A stretch of 64,000 nt of DNA. Origin: Calocera cornea HHB12733 (lineage: Eukaryota; Basidiomycota; Dacrymycetes; Dacrymycetales; Dacrymycetaceae). The stretch is from NCBI GenBank assembly GCA_001632435.1, contig KV424034.1, positions 37,299-101,298 on the forward strand. Direction: 5' to 3'. Positions 21,469 to 32,650 of the stretch are shown here, in pieces; positions within the stretch are counted from its first letter, which is position 1, and each line of letters starts with the position of its first letter. The notes beneath the pieces are model-generated. The model worked only from the letters and a program-made list of their open reading frames with translations. It had not been told where the DNA came from and ran no database searches. The position numbers and the translations under genes were made by a program.

Positions 21469-23003
21469 CTAGATGTCCCACGGGTTCTTAGCGAACCCGC
21501 CCGCGCCCTTGGTCAGAGGCTCGCCTCCCTCCGCCGTCACGACAAAGCAGTCCTCGAGCCTGACCCCGACCTTGCCCTCGATGTACACGCCCGGCTCGTC
21601 CGAGAAAGTGTTGCCGACCTCCAGGGGAAGCCGACTCGACGAGAGCAGGTAGGGAGACTCGTGCACCTCCAGGCCGATGCCGTGTCCCAGCCTGTGGGTG
21701 AAGTATGTGGCCAGGCCCGCGGTGTTGAGGTACCCGCGCGCGGCCGCGTCAACACCGAGCGCGGGAGAGCCGGGGTTCGCCGCTGCCAGAGCGAGCTTCT
21801 GCGAGGTTTGGACAGAGTACCAGATCTCTAGGTGCGCAGTGGGGATCTTCGATCCGGGTAGGGCAAAGGTCTAGAGAACCGTTCAGTTGGTATGGGCTTG
21901 GGACGCGAAGGACATGACATACGCGGGTGACATCGGACTTATACCCGTGCAACGACCCACCGCAGTCAATGAGGATGAAATCGTGCTTCGTGATCTGCCT
22001 ATCCGTGCCGTGTCCATGAGGAAGCGCGGCGTTCTCTGTTTGCGATTTAGGCGCGGCGCAATGAAGGAACGACAACTGCTAACCGCCGACAAGGAAGATG
22101 TTGTCTATGTCACCCAGTCCAGCTTGTCCCAAAGCCTTGGATACGAGCGCTCGGCCCTCCGACTCATGCATCCCGAAATGCAGGTGCTTCCTGACCTCCC
22201 GGATGGCCATGAGCGTCAACTAAGGATCTCGATCAATATCTGCCAGGGGAGCGAAATTGAACAACCGACCTCGTTCACGCAGTGCATGATCGCCAGTTCC
22301 TCTGCAGTCTTCTTTTCTCGAAGGGCCTTAACCGCAAGCGGGGCAATCTCCACCTTCATTTCCGGAGCCACGGCTTGCAGACCGGTAGCGATGAAAAGCC
22401 TGGCCATCTCGTCAACGTAGACCTTGCCGCCCTGAGCCACGCCAGCCGGGAGCGCCTTGAGAACCGCTTCGTAGGGACTGTCGGCCTCAGCCCATTCGAA
22501 GTACTGCACACCCTCGAACGGCACTGGGAGGAGCTTGGCCCGCGTGACCTCGAACTTGGGCGTCACGATGCTAACTTTGGCCTCGCTTGTGATGACAACG
22601 AGGAGAGGGCGCTCGGAAAGGCCCCAGCTGGACAAGGACACATTTGCGTAGTAGAGAGCGTTGGGGGAGGGCTCGATGATGTATGCCGAAGCGTTGAGGG
22701 AGGTCAGGACAGAGGCGACCGAACTGAGCCGGGAGGCGTAGGCCGTCGCTGTTATGGCTGGCGGATAGCAATGCCCGGCCAGGTGGGAGAAATCCGCCTG
22801 CTCGAGCACGGAAAGCGCTGGAGCTGGCACGGGAGTCCATAACTGCCAGGTGGTGTAACTTGCCAGGCAAAGGAGGAGGGCCGTCTGCGCAGGGCTAAGT
22901 GGACATTGGGAGCGCGGGGTGAAGTACACACGGAAATGAAACGGAATGAACGTTTCTTGTCCGGGTGAGGGGACATCAACGCGGTTTGGCTGCCTTTCTC
23001 CAT
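21469..23003 (-). CDS. M24 family metallo-aminopeptidase (Xaa-Pro aminopeptidase-like), ~445 aa
   Basis: A creatinase-fold dinuclear metallopeptidase, probably removing N-terminal residues before proline. Five exons: 23003-22932, 22884-22270, 22219-22084, 22035-21923 and 21870-21469. The expected metal ligands are present: two Asp in LIDCGGSLHGYKSD, His in HRLGHGIG, Glu in SDEPGVYI and Glu in VRLEDCFVV. The substrate-side HESPYLL is also present. The N-terminus has a hydrophobic segment (TALLLCLASYTTWQLW) that looks like a membrane anchor, so it may be membrane-tethered. The first intron (22931-22885) is the least certain; it was chosen to join an ATG to the hydrophobic segment in frame. A short piece of this gene recurs at 20.7 kb. 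Confidence 0.88.
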
Positions 23004-23518
23004 GTTGGCTAGAAGAAGCAGTTTAGATGTAGCCTACGAAGCAAAGCAGTGGCCGAGTGCGAGTCCAGGCGAGAGTTAAGCAGAGTGGTCGCGGACAAGA
23101 TGCACCAGCAGTCTGGGGAAGGGGACCCGGCACGGCATTGATAAGGACTGCTTCCGCGCTTCTTTCTTGTAATCAAACCGGCTTGCACATGGCACTTCAG
23201 TCTGTCGGTTGTTGAAAAACCGATATCAAGCGGAGAACGGACAGTGACAGAAAGCGGATCTTGGGAGCTGGACCGGTGTTACTCCCCTTAGAGTGATATT
23301 ACCGCGATGTTCATGGAAAGGATTATTGTCCTCGGGGACGGTGAGAAGACTGTGAACCCTTACGTCATGCCGGCCCCGAGCTGCAACTCCGAAATGTCGG
23401 CCCGGTTGTCGTCTGCGTCTTGTCCCCGTTCCCTCCTAGACCCAACCTCCATGTCCGGCGCTTGCAGGAGGTGTCAGGTCGCACCACAGATACGACTCTG
23501 GCACTGTTGAGGGAGAAC
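23004..23518. promoter_or_regulatory. Divergent region M24 peptidase / DUF202 gene
   Basis: 515 bp between two divergent genes. The DUF202 gene may start further upstream than annotated, for example near ATG 23394, so part of this may be coding. Confidence 0.4.
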
Positions 23519-24031
23519 ATGTGGGCGGTCTGGGCAAGCATCAACCCATGTGCGTCTCTCTAGCATTGCATCCTGATCCACAACTGACCTCGTCCAGTCT
23601 CACTCCCAGCAGTGATACCGGCTCGTGGCAACATTGCGCGCGACCACCTTGCAAACGAGCGGACTTTCCTCGCGTGGATACGGACATGCCTGTCCCTGGC
23701 AACAACTGGTGTCGCACTTGTGCAGCTCTTTGCACTAGCAGCGTTCAATCCTGTAGCGGGCGATAAGACTGAGAGAACGATGAACATGGCTAGACCACTC
23801 GGGGCAGTCATTATCGCTGTCAGTGCAGTGGTACTGCTTGTCGGTGCGTGAAGTTGTGTTCTTATCGTTCGAGTATACCTGATGGGCAGTGAAGGAGTGC
23901 ATCGTTACTTCAGGACACAGATCGCCCTCAGGTCCGGCACATTTCCCCCCTCCAGGATTGCTCCCCTACTCTTGTCTGCGATTTCGGCAGCCATCCTTGC
24001 GGTTGTGTTTGTGATTGTTGTCACACTGTAG
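23519..24031 (+). CDS. DUF202 membrane protein (start uncertain), at least 137 aa
   Basis: DUF202 proteins are small, three-helix membrane proteins, in fungi often vacuolar and linked to polyphosphate-related proteins. Exons: 23519-23549, 23598-23843 and 23895-24031. The signature GNIARDHLANERTFLAWIRT is followed by helix 1 (CLSLATTGVALVQLF), helix 2 (LGAVIIAVSAVVLLVGVHRYF) and a C-terminal helix ending FVIVVTL. The GVHRYFRTQIAL join across the last intron is typical. The first exon is a minimal model: fungal members usually have a longer polar N-terminus, so one or more upstream exons may be missing. Confidence 0.75.
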
Positions 24032-26431
24032 AACACGTAAGGATCCGCATCGTTGCGAACCCAAGCAAGGACTGGCGAACACAGTAGGCCGCAGGTTGCT
24101 CTGGTGCTGGATCCCGTTGCCGTGGCTGCTCTGCTTGTCCAGCTCCCGTACACACCAAGCGCACTACCAAATTCCCTCGAACTGAAGAAATTGACGACAG
24201 ACGTCCACCGAGGAGCACGCGAGCACCTGCACCACCCGTCGCGCCTCCTTTATACCCAGCTTACAGCGCAACCAGCTCCCAGCACCGTATGCATACCAAT
24301 AGGCGCGGTCATCGGCGCTTATGCAATGTCTGGAGGTGATGCGTGCGGCCCTTGGCGGCTGGTACGTACCGCAGCGGTGGTCTCCATAAATCACAAATAG
24401 CCGCTCATAGTTGCCCGGTCGGCCCACCAAAATGAAGATCTTCGTCAGCCCCCTTACATTAATCGGAAACGGGAATGGGAGGAATGGCGGCGAAACACGG
24501 GACACAATGTCTCGCCGAGGCATGGCTGGTCATGCAACGCAACGCAGGATGCATTTTCCATTCAGTTCGCTGGCACCGCCACTGACAAGTGGTGAAGCCT
24601 TCTGTTTGTAAAGAACCAGTCCGGCCTCAAGGTTATAATACACGGACTCTAACTGATACTTAAACGCAGCTCTTAGTTTGCCTATTACTCAGTTTGCCGG
24701 TTTAGCAACTTTGCTGCACTTTCTGCGACCTCAGGGACTCACTACGGGCCGCAGCACGTGAACTTCTCGTCTGAACAGCGCTAGTGTCATTTCCATCATG
24801 GATATCCACATTGTGTGCAAGCAAATAATACACATGACAATCTTCGCTCCACCTGGTGTCTTTATGACAAACGGGGCATGCCACCTGTGACAGACCGGAG
24901 GTAGGCCACAGTGCAGGAGAGGTACTCAGGCTCATAGTGCAGAGCCAATCCAGCACAACCCCAGCCAAGACACTCCACTATATGGCCTAGCAGCATGTTA
25001 TGCACGGATAGTAGGAAAGATCGGTGCTCCATGAGTACGGTGACTCATGCCTCGGATCTGTGCAAGATTTCGGAAGCGGGAACCGTCCCGAGCTCTCCCG
25101 ACATCAAGGATAAGGGCGCCAGTGTATCGGGTCCTTTGGCCCATGGCCCCTCGGCCAGCGTTCCTTTGTTCAGATCGAGGGCTTAAGGCCAGAAATAATG
25201 TGCCGAGTATCGGCTTGTTTTGGGGTAGTCCTTACTCCGTTCCGTCTGCAGGATCCTCTTGAACACCGACAAGTTTCCCAACACTGGGCAAATGAACCAA
25301 TAGCGACCCCGGACCGAGTCCAGGGTCGCCTTGATCGGGCATGGTATAAGCATTTGGTCTGACAGGCCTAACCATATTCAACGGTGGTCGAGAGGAAGGA
25401 GGACCGATGCGGAAGCGAACTCCGTCGTGCCTGACCCCACGAGCTCCCTTATGAGACAAGGGCGGGTCATCAGTGGCTGTGAGCGCCTCTTTTCTCTTCC
25501 TTCCACATCCGCCACCATCCGTCGTACAATTTTGCTCTGGCCATGGCTTGACTGCCGCATCTCCGTAGACTCCGAAATATCGTATCATTTGCTCTGGATA
25601 TCAACACCGACCCGTAAGCGATGGGCTGCGGATAGTGGTGAACGGAGGCTCGAGGCGGCATAGGCCCTCGCTCTGGGACACCCTGACCAACCAGGACAAA
25701 GGCCGCCGCGGCATGCTAGGAATTGTCTCGCTCTGTCTCTCTCGGTCAGGGAATGTCTAGCTCCCTGCGACATGACGCTTTTAGCATCGTCGTGTTACCC
25801 TGGGCATCGTCTCTCACTGGCAGATGGCTTGCTGCGGTCTTCAATTTCTCTGTTAGCGCTGAATCACTCCTATGAGACGTACTGACTCTGGTGCTTGACC
25901 GCTATGCATGGCATGCCTGGCACGCGCTCAGGAATTTGTCCGGACAAGGCCGGCCAGCCGCCTTGTTGTCTGACGCAAATCGAAGTCTCACAGGCGAGCG
26001 GCTATCCGCCAGCCTGAAGCGGCCGCGACAGCACGCGGATGCTGATTTTGCCAGCCAGCCGCGACTCCCCCACTTGCTCCTTCCGCATCAGCCAGTCAGT
26101 CCACCGCTACCCGCCCAGATACAATGCGATCGCTGCAAGTCCAGTCTGGGACATCCGTGGATGGTCAGATTTGCGCGGATGCCCTGGCGACCGGGGCTGA
26201 CGGGATCGATGTCATCCGCGCTGGTGCGATTTTGGGGGGGAGGAGGTCTTGCGGCCCTTGGCGGCTGGTATGGGTATAATAACCAGGTAAGGCTTGGTAG
26301 ATGGCAATCCACACAGCACCTGCGCAGACCTTCCCATCCTCGCAAGAACCCTACCACTTGTCGCCCCTGCCCTCCCGATTACCTTGCCTTCCACACTCCC
26401 ACTGCCAGTCTCCTTAGTATCTGCACCAGCC
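24032..26431. other. Gene-poor stretch, nothing assigned
   Basis: 2.4 kb with no open frame that looks like a protein on either strand and no RNA gene I can support. A 21-bp exact repeat (TGCGGCCCTTGGCGGCTGGTA core) occurs at 24344-24364 and 26250-26270. The last 150 bp should contain the promoter of the secreted protein gene at 26432. Confidence 0.5.
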
Positions 26432-27367
26432 ATGGTCCGCCCAGCCTCCCTCCTCCTCGCCTTCACTGCCCTCGCCGCGGCTGCCACCGCGCTCACATGT
26501 CCTGCCGGCACCTGGAAACAAGGCGACCACTGCCAAGCGTGCCAATCAGGTTACCAGTGCCCTGACGGCGTAAACCAGACCCCCTGCAACGCCGGAACGT
26601 ACGCCAACTCCGGAAACACGGCATGCGTGACCTGCCCTGCTGGTGCGTGCCTTTCATTAGACCCGTCGGCCCTCGCTGATTTCCCTCTAGGCTCTAAATG
26701 TCCCAACAGCGGCCTCTCCGCCCCGACCCCGTGCGACGCCGGCCAGTACCAGAGCATGCCCGGCCAGTCCAACTGCAACCCTTGCCCTGCGGGCACCTAC
26801 ACAGGAGCGACAGGCCAGACGGGTTGTTGCCCGTGCTGTGTGGGCTCGTTCAACAGCCAAACCTCCCAAACGCACTGTCAGGCTTGCGCGAACGGCAAGA
26901 ACTCCCCTGCCGGCTCCACCGGCCAAAACCAGTGTACCGGTACCGCCTGGACATCCCCGCCCACGTGCACCACCCCCTCCACCGCGACCACCTGCCCAGC
27001 CACCTCCCAGCGCCGTGCCCGCAGCAACGCCAAGGCAAAGCGAACCTGCCCGAAGTTCGGTCAGAAGCTCTGCCCGATCCTCTACGGCCGGGGGGGCAGC
27101 GAGTGCGTGGATGTGGAGAACGACCTGGAGAGCTGCGGCGGGTGCATGGACGCCGATGAGTCCCTCGGCGGCGGTGTCGACTGCACCCAGATCTCGGGCG
27201 CCAGAGATGTGGCTTGTCGCCGTGGCAAGTGTGTGGTGACTCGCTGTGCACCGGGCTACCAGGTCGCGGAGGACCGCACCACCTGCGTGCCGTCGATGAA
27301 GATGCAGGCCGCCGCTGCACGAAGCAACGCAAAAGTGCACGCTGCGTTCGCGCGCTCGCACCTCTAG
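26432..27367 (+). CDS. Secreted cysteine-rich CPL1-like protein, ~295 aa
   Basis: Two exons, 26432-26642 and 26691-27367. A signal peptide (MVRPASLLLAFTALAAAATA) is followed by TNFR/ephrin-receptor-like Cys repeats (CPAGTWKQGDHCQAC, CPAGTYTGATGQTGCCPCC) over residues 20-150, then a Thr/Ser/Pro-rich linker. The C-terminal CPL1-like domain has ECVDVENDLESCGGC, DCTQISGARDVACRRGKC and CAPGYQV. The name comes from Cryptococcus Cpl1, a secreted virulence-related protein, but this domain is widespread in basidiomycetes and no such role is implied here. The 48 nt intron is a multiple of three and lacks a stop, so an unspliced form would add 16 residues between two Cys motifs. Confidence 0.88.
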   Translation: MVRPASLLLAFTALAAAATALTCPAGTWKQGDHCQACQSGYQCPDGVNQTPCNAGTYANSGNTACVTCPAGACLSLDPSALADFPLGSKCPNSGLSAPTPCDAGQYQSMPGQSNCNPCPAGTYTGATGQTGCCPCCVGSFNSQTSQTHCQACANGKNSPAGSTGQNQCTGTAWTSPPTCTTPSTATTCPATSQRRARSNAKAKRTCPKFGQKLCPILYGRGGSECVDVENDLESCGGCMDADESLGGGVDCTQISGARDVACRRGKCVVTRCAPGYQVAEDRTTCVPSMKMQAAAARSNAKVHAAFARSHL

Positions 27368-28087
27368 TCCCCCCTGATTGCTCCCCCCCCGGTCACTCTC
27401 GTTGCACACACTGTATACTACTATCTCTCGTTTCCCCGGGCTTTTTACTTGTTACGTACACTAGACGAATGGACAATACTATCATGATATCACGTAACAA
27501 CATGTTGCTCCCCAGCATTCCACCCCATATCCCTGACAGTTAACGTAAATCGACCTTCGGGCTTTCGCCATGAAAGGTGTAGCGTAACGGGGTGGCTGGA
27601 GAGGAATGCCCCAGCCCCCTTGCCGAGTCTCGCAAGCTAAGCGACAGCGTAATACAAGGACTGAAGACTGCTGATCAAACGTATGCCCATCAGAACTTTC
27701 CTGTACTCCCTGATTAGGCAGACTTTAATGTACACACGATATCGCGCTCGATACTGGTTCATAGGTGGTCTTCTGAGAGATGCTGCCAATCCTGTGAGAA
27801 ATGAGTCACGTGATTGTCATGACATCATGCGGGTGGTGCAAGGGACCGACTCACGCGACGGAACCCCGTCCCCGCCAACACTTGTTCCATTGTTATCGTT
27901 ACGAGGGTATTGATAGAAAGGTTAGAGCAAGTAAAACAGAGTTTCATAGTCCGTGCAAGTAGGGTTTCCCTAAGCAAAAAGAAAGAGGGATAAGATGAAA
28001 GGGAAAGAATGCAACGGAGCTGTTGCACCCTGCCTAAATGCAGCTGAGCAGAATGTACAAATGGTCCAAAATTTGGACAGGGCACAA
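27368..28087. other. Intergenic, no gene seen
   Basis: 720 bp, more AT-rich than neighbouring regions. It contains one CACGTG at about 27807. I find no coding support. Confidence 0.4.
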
Positions 28088-29402
28088 TCAAGCATCATGG
28101 ATGGACCGCTTGCAGAACTTAAGAACATGTTTAAGTTTGTCCCAGTTGTCCGGGATGTCCTGCAGTGCCTGCAAGCTGAGGCAGACATGTTAGACTTGAA
28201 TCTCATGAGAAGCTTGAGACTTACTCATGGCCAGGGGCAGGTAAAGACTCCAGGTGATAGTCCTTATTCCACAGCCACGTGGCAAATTGACCATAGTTCC
28301 ATGCTGCAGCCATGATTGTCATTTTTCTGGCCCCATCTGTTGGCTCCCGCCATCTGGATGCTTGTAGATATGCAAGCTCAGTGCAATATAATGACTGCTG
28401 TTGCAACATGCTGGTGGAGACAAAGATTGTAAATGGACACAACAGGGTGATACCCCTTTCATTGTTGGGCTCACCGTTTTGGTGCATGCGGTACATCAAC
28501 ATGGCTACTTGAACAAGCCACTTGATCTATAGATATGTATATGTTTGTTCAATGTGTCATTCAACTGAAGTAACATTGACATACCTTGTCTGTGTCCGTA
28601 GGTACGGCTTGAGTATGGAGAACATGCATGAGCGTCCTGTCAATGCAGGGGAGAGCTCCAGAAAAGTAGTGATATCTTCGCCCACTAGTTGTCTTTGTTG
28701 AAACCTACAAAGGATGTGAGAGGCTGAAGTATGGAGTGATTAATGGTACATACATTGTCACCTGGCTGGGCAAGGGGCCTTGTCCAGCAACGGCCGAGAT
28801 TGGTCTGCACTGCCACTCCAACTTGGGTGGTGTCAGAGCTGCACTCTTGGCACACTGTCGGAAAAGGGGGACGAAATAATTTTGCTTATACCCCCGAGTG
28901 GCTGAGTCGGGTTCGATACTAATTTAGCGTACAAATACAAAATCATTTGTACACTTTTCTACAGCAATTAAGGGCTTCCGTATACCTCCGCTCTGGGGGC
29001 ATAACTTGTGGTATGCTCCCGTGAAAAGCATTGATTGCTGATTTTGTGTCACACATGAGATAAAATGATTTCTTGGGGGTTGTCTATGTCTACTTATTCC
29101 CCACTATACCGGCTAGTGTGCATTTCTCTCTCCTTTAATTATTGCCGGATGTTTGCAAAGATTCAGAATCTCAGTGGCTGTACCCAGTGCCCTCTGGATG
29201 GGCCCTCAGCGCTGCCACCATGGTATTGCTTGACGCGGACACCGTGCAAGCTGTGCTAGGGTCCACTGGAAGCAAAGCCTGAACGGAGGCAGAACAGCGG
29301 ATGCAGATTGGCTCTCACCTCATTGGCACAGCCACCAGTTTCAATAGGCATTTTCGGACATTCATTGGAGAAAGTCTGCTCATCACTGTTGGTAATATGA
29401 AG
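28088..29402 (-). other. Unresolved intron-rich coding locus or decayed gene, function unknown
   Basis: Several minus-strand segments look like true exons with good splice signals, but I could not join all of them in frame. They are: 29402-29319 (ending CPKMPIETGGCANE before GTGAGA); ~28853-28754 (CQECSSDTTQVG..., ending before GTATGT); 28704-28585 (VSTKTTSGRRYHYFSGALPC..., ending before GTATGT); 28410-28225 (ELAYLQASRWREPTDGARKM, then ATWLWNKDYHLESLPAPGH); and 28175-28088 (LQALQDIPDNWDKLKHVLKF, ending KRSIHDA and a stop). The last junction is a clean 49 nt intron. Composition is more AT-rich than neighbouring genes. It could be a degraded transposon-derived gene or a lineage-specific gene; I do not recognise the family. 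Confidence 0.35.
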
Positions 29403-29815
29403 TCAAAACATCAGAACATGTTTTAACACTCTAAAATGTTAGTTTGAATGATTTGAATTTCCTGAATTCATTTGTTGTAAGTAGTACACCTTAAAAAGTG
29501 GCCAGTGGCATGCAAAATGCGGAAGCAAACGGAGGTATACCCTATTCAACCTTACATTTTGGTGCGGGGCTCGGCCTCTCCACCAAAATCCCCTATCAAT
29601 TTGCTGTGCCTCCGAATAGCGTGTCGGAGGCAAATCCTTTGTTTCGGAAGTAAATACGCTCGCACCTCAAATTGGTACCGCAAATTGGTATGTCCCTCGG
29701 AAAAGGTGGTGAACATCGCGCCCCAAGACCAGGTATTCTTATTATTGCCCGACCGACGCAATATTGTAGTGTCAACAAGTCGAACCAAACTAATTGCATA
29801 ACTCGCCGGCCCGAC
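29403..29815. other. Intergenic with CGGAAGCAAA-type repeat cores
   Basis: 413 bp upstream of the APH-type kinase. It contains CGGAAGCAAA at 29520-29529, CGGAGGCAAA at 29626-29635 and CGGAAGTAAA at 29646-29655. These are reverse complements of the core of the 18-bp repeat at 39981-40200. Confidence 0.55.
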
Positions 29816-31024
29816 ATGGCCTCCGGTCCACCGACAATCTCCCTAGCCCTGCAAGCCGCGCTTGAGCAGCAGCTCGGCGGTCCTTTCATCTCGTACCCGG
29901 TGCAAGGCGGTTCCAGTGCGGGCAACTCGTTGGCTTTCCTGCTCGCCCCGCTACCTTCCTCGAGCACCACCAATTCCACAAACCCCTTCGTACAGCTGCA
30001 GGAACTGCCGAAATACGTGCTCAAGATCCCCCAGAACCCCTATTCGCGCCAAGCAATCCACCGAGAGCGCCAGAACCTCCCTGCGCTCAATGCCTTCCTT
30101 GGCCCGCGCACCTCCACCCAACCGGAGGTGAAGATCCCTCAGCTCGCACCGGTGACTGAACTGCCGTTGGGGGCAATGATTACGCGCGCGATCGATGGGA
30201 TGGACGGGGCGCGGGCGTGGAACAACTGCCAGCACGAGGAGGAACGACTCAGCTTGTGCAGGGCGTTTGGAAGAGCGGCGAGGTGGGTGCACTCCCTGCC
30301 CCCCAACTCGTCTCTCCCCGGCCCGCTGCGCACAACCCTACCGTCGTCCGTCGCCGAGGACGTGCATTCCCCCGCGGCTCTAGAAGAACAGCCCCGCACG
30401 GCCCGCGACTGGCTCCGGCTCTACCTGCGCGCCGAGTCCGCCCGACTCGCACCGCGCTTCACCGCGCTTGTGCCCGAGCCCGAGCCACCGATCACCTCGG
30501 GGCAGTCAGAGGTGCTCGAGGGCCCCGAGCTCCGGGCTAGGGAGAGGGAGCAGGAGCGCGCGATCTGGTGCATCACCACGATGGAGCGGGCGCTGGCGGA
30601 CGCGTCCCTCTGGGGTGAAGGGCGGGACGCGCTGTGCTTCATTCATGGGGACTGGACGCTGCCGAATATTCTGGTGCAGAGGGATGGGCAGGGCGGGTGG
30701 AAAGAGGTGGCCGTGGTGGACTGGGGCGACTGCGGCGTCGCTGATAGGCGCTACGACCTGCGCGAGGGCGTCTGGAGCGTGCTCTACAACGCTGCCCTCT
30801 CGGGGCAGGAGGACCAGGCGGTGCAGGAGGGGTACGTGCAGGCGTTCCTCGAGGCATATGTTGGTGCGGGCGAGGAGGGTCTCGGGTGGGTGCTGCAGGA
30901 CTGGAACAAGTGGTTGGAGTTGAAGAGGGTGGGAGGGGGGGCGGTGCGGGAGGGGTACTGGGAGGCTTGGGCGGCCGCGTACGAGGTCTGGGACTTGTTG
31001 GTGGCTGATGAGGCGGTTGCTTGA
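29816..31024 (+). CDS. Aminoglycoside phosphotransferase (APH)-family kinase, ~402 aa
   Basis: A single-exon gene with an APH/choline-kinase-like fold. The catalytic Brenner motif is FIHGDWTLPNIL (Asp base, Asn for metal), followed by the Mg-binding VVDWGDCGVAD. The N-lobe contains GGSSAGNSLAFLL and a lysine candidate in YVLKIPQNPYS. Fungal members with this architecture phosphorylate small molecules or are uncharacterised; antibiotic resistance should not be assumed. The start at 29816 is the first ATG in a frame that opens earlier and gives a sensible N-terminus (MASGPPTISLALQAAL). Its 3' end is convergent with the 2OG oxygenase, 150 bp away. Confidence 0.85.
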   Translation: MASGPPTISLALQAALEQQLGGPFISYPVQGGSSAGNSLAFLLAPLPSSSTTNSTNPFVQLQELPKYVLKIPQNPYSRQAIHRERQNLPALNAFLGPRTSTQPEVKIPQLAPVTELPLGAMITRAIDGMDGARAWNNCQHEEERLSLCRAFGRAARWVHSLPPNSSLPGPLRTTLPSSVAEDVHSPAALEEQPRTARDWLRLYLRAESARLAPRFTALVPEPEPPITSGQSEVLEGPELRAREREQERAIWCITTMERALADASLWGEGRDALCFIHGDWTLPNILVQRDGQGGWKEVAVVDWGDCGVADRRYDLREGVWSVLYNAALSGQEDQAVQEGYVQAFLEAYVGAGEEGLGWVLQDWNKWLELKRVGGGAVREGYWEAWAAAYEVWDLLVADEAVA

Positions 31025-31174
31025 GTGAGAGTTGACGGGCACATGGGCTGAGGGCCAAGGGCGGGAGACTGTATCGCTAGAGACAGGGAAATTGTATTCG
31101 AACCCCCTTGGGGGCCTAAAACTACACGCAGGTTACAACAGTTAACGAAATGAAAGAAGAGCAAAGGTGGTGCT

Positions 31175-32331
31175 TCACACAACATCGATCCTGTCGCCTT
31201 CGGTACCGCGAGACGCCGCCCACTTCTCCGGTGTCCAGTCTGGAGTAGCGCGCTGATTCCCCATGAGCAACTTCCCCGTGCCACAACAAAAGTACACACA
31301 TTGGCCAACCCGCGCTTCAAGATCCACTGCCTGCTGTTGAGCGGCTCGCCCTCGTCTGTAGCTGGCTGCTGGTCCACCAACCCACCGGTCAGCCTGCCCA
31401 TCTTGACCTCGTCCTCGGGCCTCGAGAAGTACACCAAGCTGTACCTCACGCTCTCCCCCTGTGCCCCGGGCGGGTTCACCACCCTATGTATGTTAGACCG
31501 CAGCAGCCCCGCAGTGAACTTTACCATCGCATCGCCGAGGTTGACGATAGCAAAGCCAGGCACGGGGCGGACGTACACCCACTCGCGCTCGCCGGGGAGC
31601 TGGACCTGCAGCCCGCCGAGCCAGTTGAACAGGATCGTCAGGCTGCCAAAGTCTGTGTGCGGCGCACCGGACTGCCCTGGTCCCGGGGGGGAACGGATGA
31701 AGCGGACGTGGTCGCCTGAGCGCTGGGTGAGGCGGTGGAGGTCCACCAACGTGCCCGGCGGGAGACCGAGCGAGGTCGTATAGTGCGTGAGCATCATGTT
31801 GATGAGGGAGTGGGCATTGCGCGCGAAGGAGGAGAAGAGCGGGAGGTGGTCCTTGATCAGTTGTGGGGCGGGGAGCGGTGTGCAGTTGCCGACGATGTCA
31901 TCTTTCTTCAGCTGCAGCGACGCTGTCAACTCGGACTATAAAGCAGAAGAGGAGCAACTCACGTTGTACGCCTCATGCCTGTCCCGCGTGCCCAGCTTGT
32001 CCATCACCAGCGTGCCCATGCGCTTGTACCCATAAAACCCATCGCTCTCGGGGATGTTGTCCCTGTCCGCAATGGCCTTTTCGCTGTCGGGCAGGCTGAA
32101 GAAGTCCTTCTCGAGCTGCAGCAGCGCCTGCGCGTCCTCGTACAGCTCCTCGCCCTCGGGGCAGCCGAGCAGGGAGAGGTAGAAGAAGCCGAGGTTCTTT
32201 CCCGCTTGGAAGAGCGCGGCTGCTTCGGCAGGGTCATTGGCGAGCAGCCTGGACAGGGAGATGGTGACTAGTGGGGCGGTCTTGAGGTCCTCGGGGAAGG
32301 GAGGGATATCAGTGAACGTCGGGACCGGCAT
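31175..32331 (-). CDS. Isopenicillin N synthase-like 2OG-Fe(II) oxygenase, third member (~352 aa)
   Basis: Three exons: 32331-31963, 31911-31300 and 31252-31175. Ligand residues are His208 and Asp210 in PHTDFGSLTI, distal His265 in SNIHRVVNPP and Arg279 in SVRYSLVYFSRP. The N-terminus has the usual GFFYLSLLG and DGFYGYKRMG segments. The short last exon gives TPDWTPEKWAASRGT before the stop. It is clearly divergent from the tandem pair at 9.7-12.7 kb, with a different intron layout, so it is a distinct subfamily member. The substrate is unknown. Confidence 0.88.
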
Positions 32332-32650
32332 GGTGCAGACTCGAAGCAGTCAAGAGGCCAAGTCAATCAGAGGAAATGGACAGAGCCTGGCCAGCGAAAA
32401 GACGCCAGCGGTGGTATATAGCGCATTGATGTCGAGCCGGCCGAGCGGGACTGACATGACAATGACATTCATTGTGGAGGCCGCATGGGAGGGACGCATT
32501 GTCCATCCGGGGATGCATCACGTGCCCGGTTCCCCGCAACTTACCGTTGCAGCATTCCTCGAGCAGATTGGCTTATCTGCTCACCGGACCGAAAGATGTG
32601 CGAAGCAAACGGCGCAGGTGGATAGTATTACGAGCTAACAGGATACACGT
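32332..32650. other. Spacer between SYF1 stop and 2OG oxygenase start
   Basis: 319 bp; it should hold the promoter of the oxygenase and the 3' region of SYF1. Nothing else is seen. Confidence 0.4.

Noticed and set aside
28880..28930. tRNA-like GGGTTCGAT word
   Set aside because: No matching acceptor stem, D arm or anticodon arm could be found around it.
29816..31024. Antibiotic-resistance gene (aminoglycoside phosphotransferase)
   Set aside because: The fold is APH-like, but fungal members of this family are mostly uncharacterised small-molecule kinases; host codon use shows no sign of recent transfer from bacteria.
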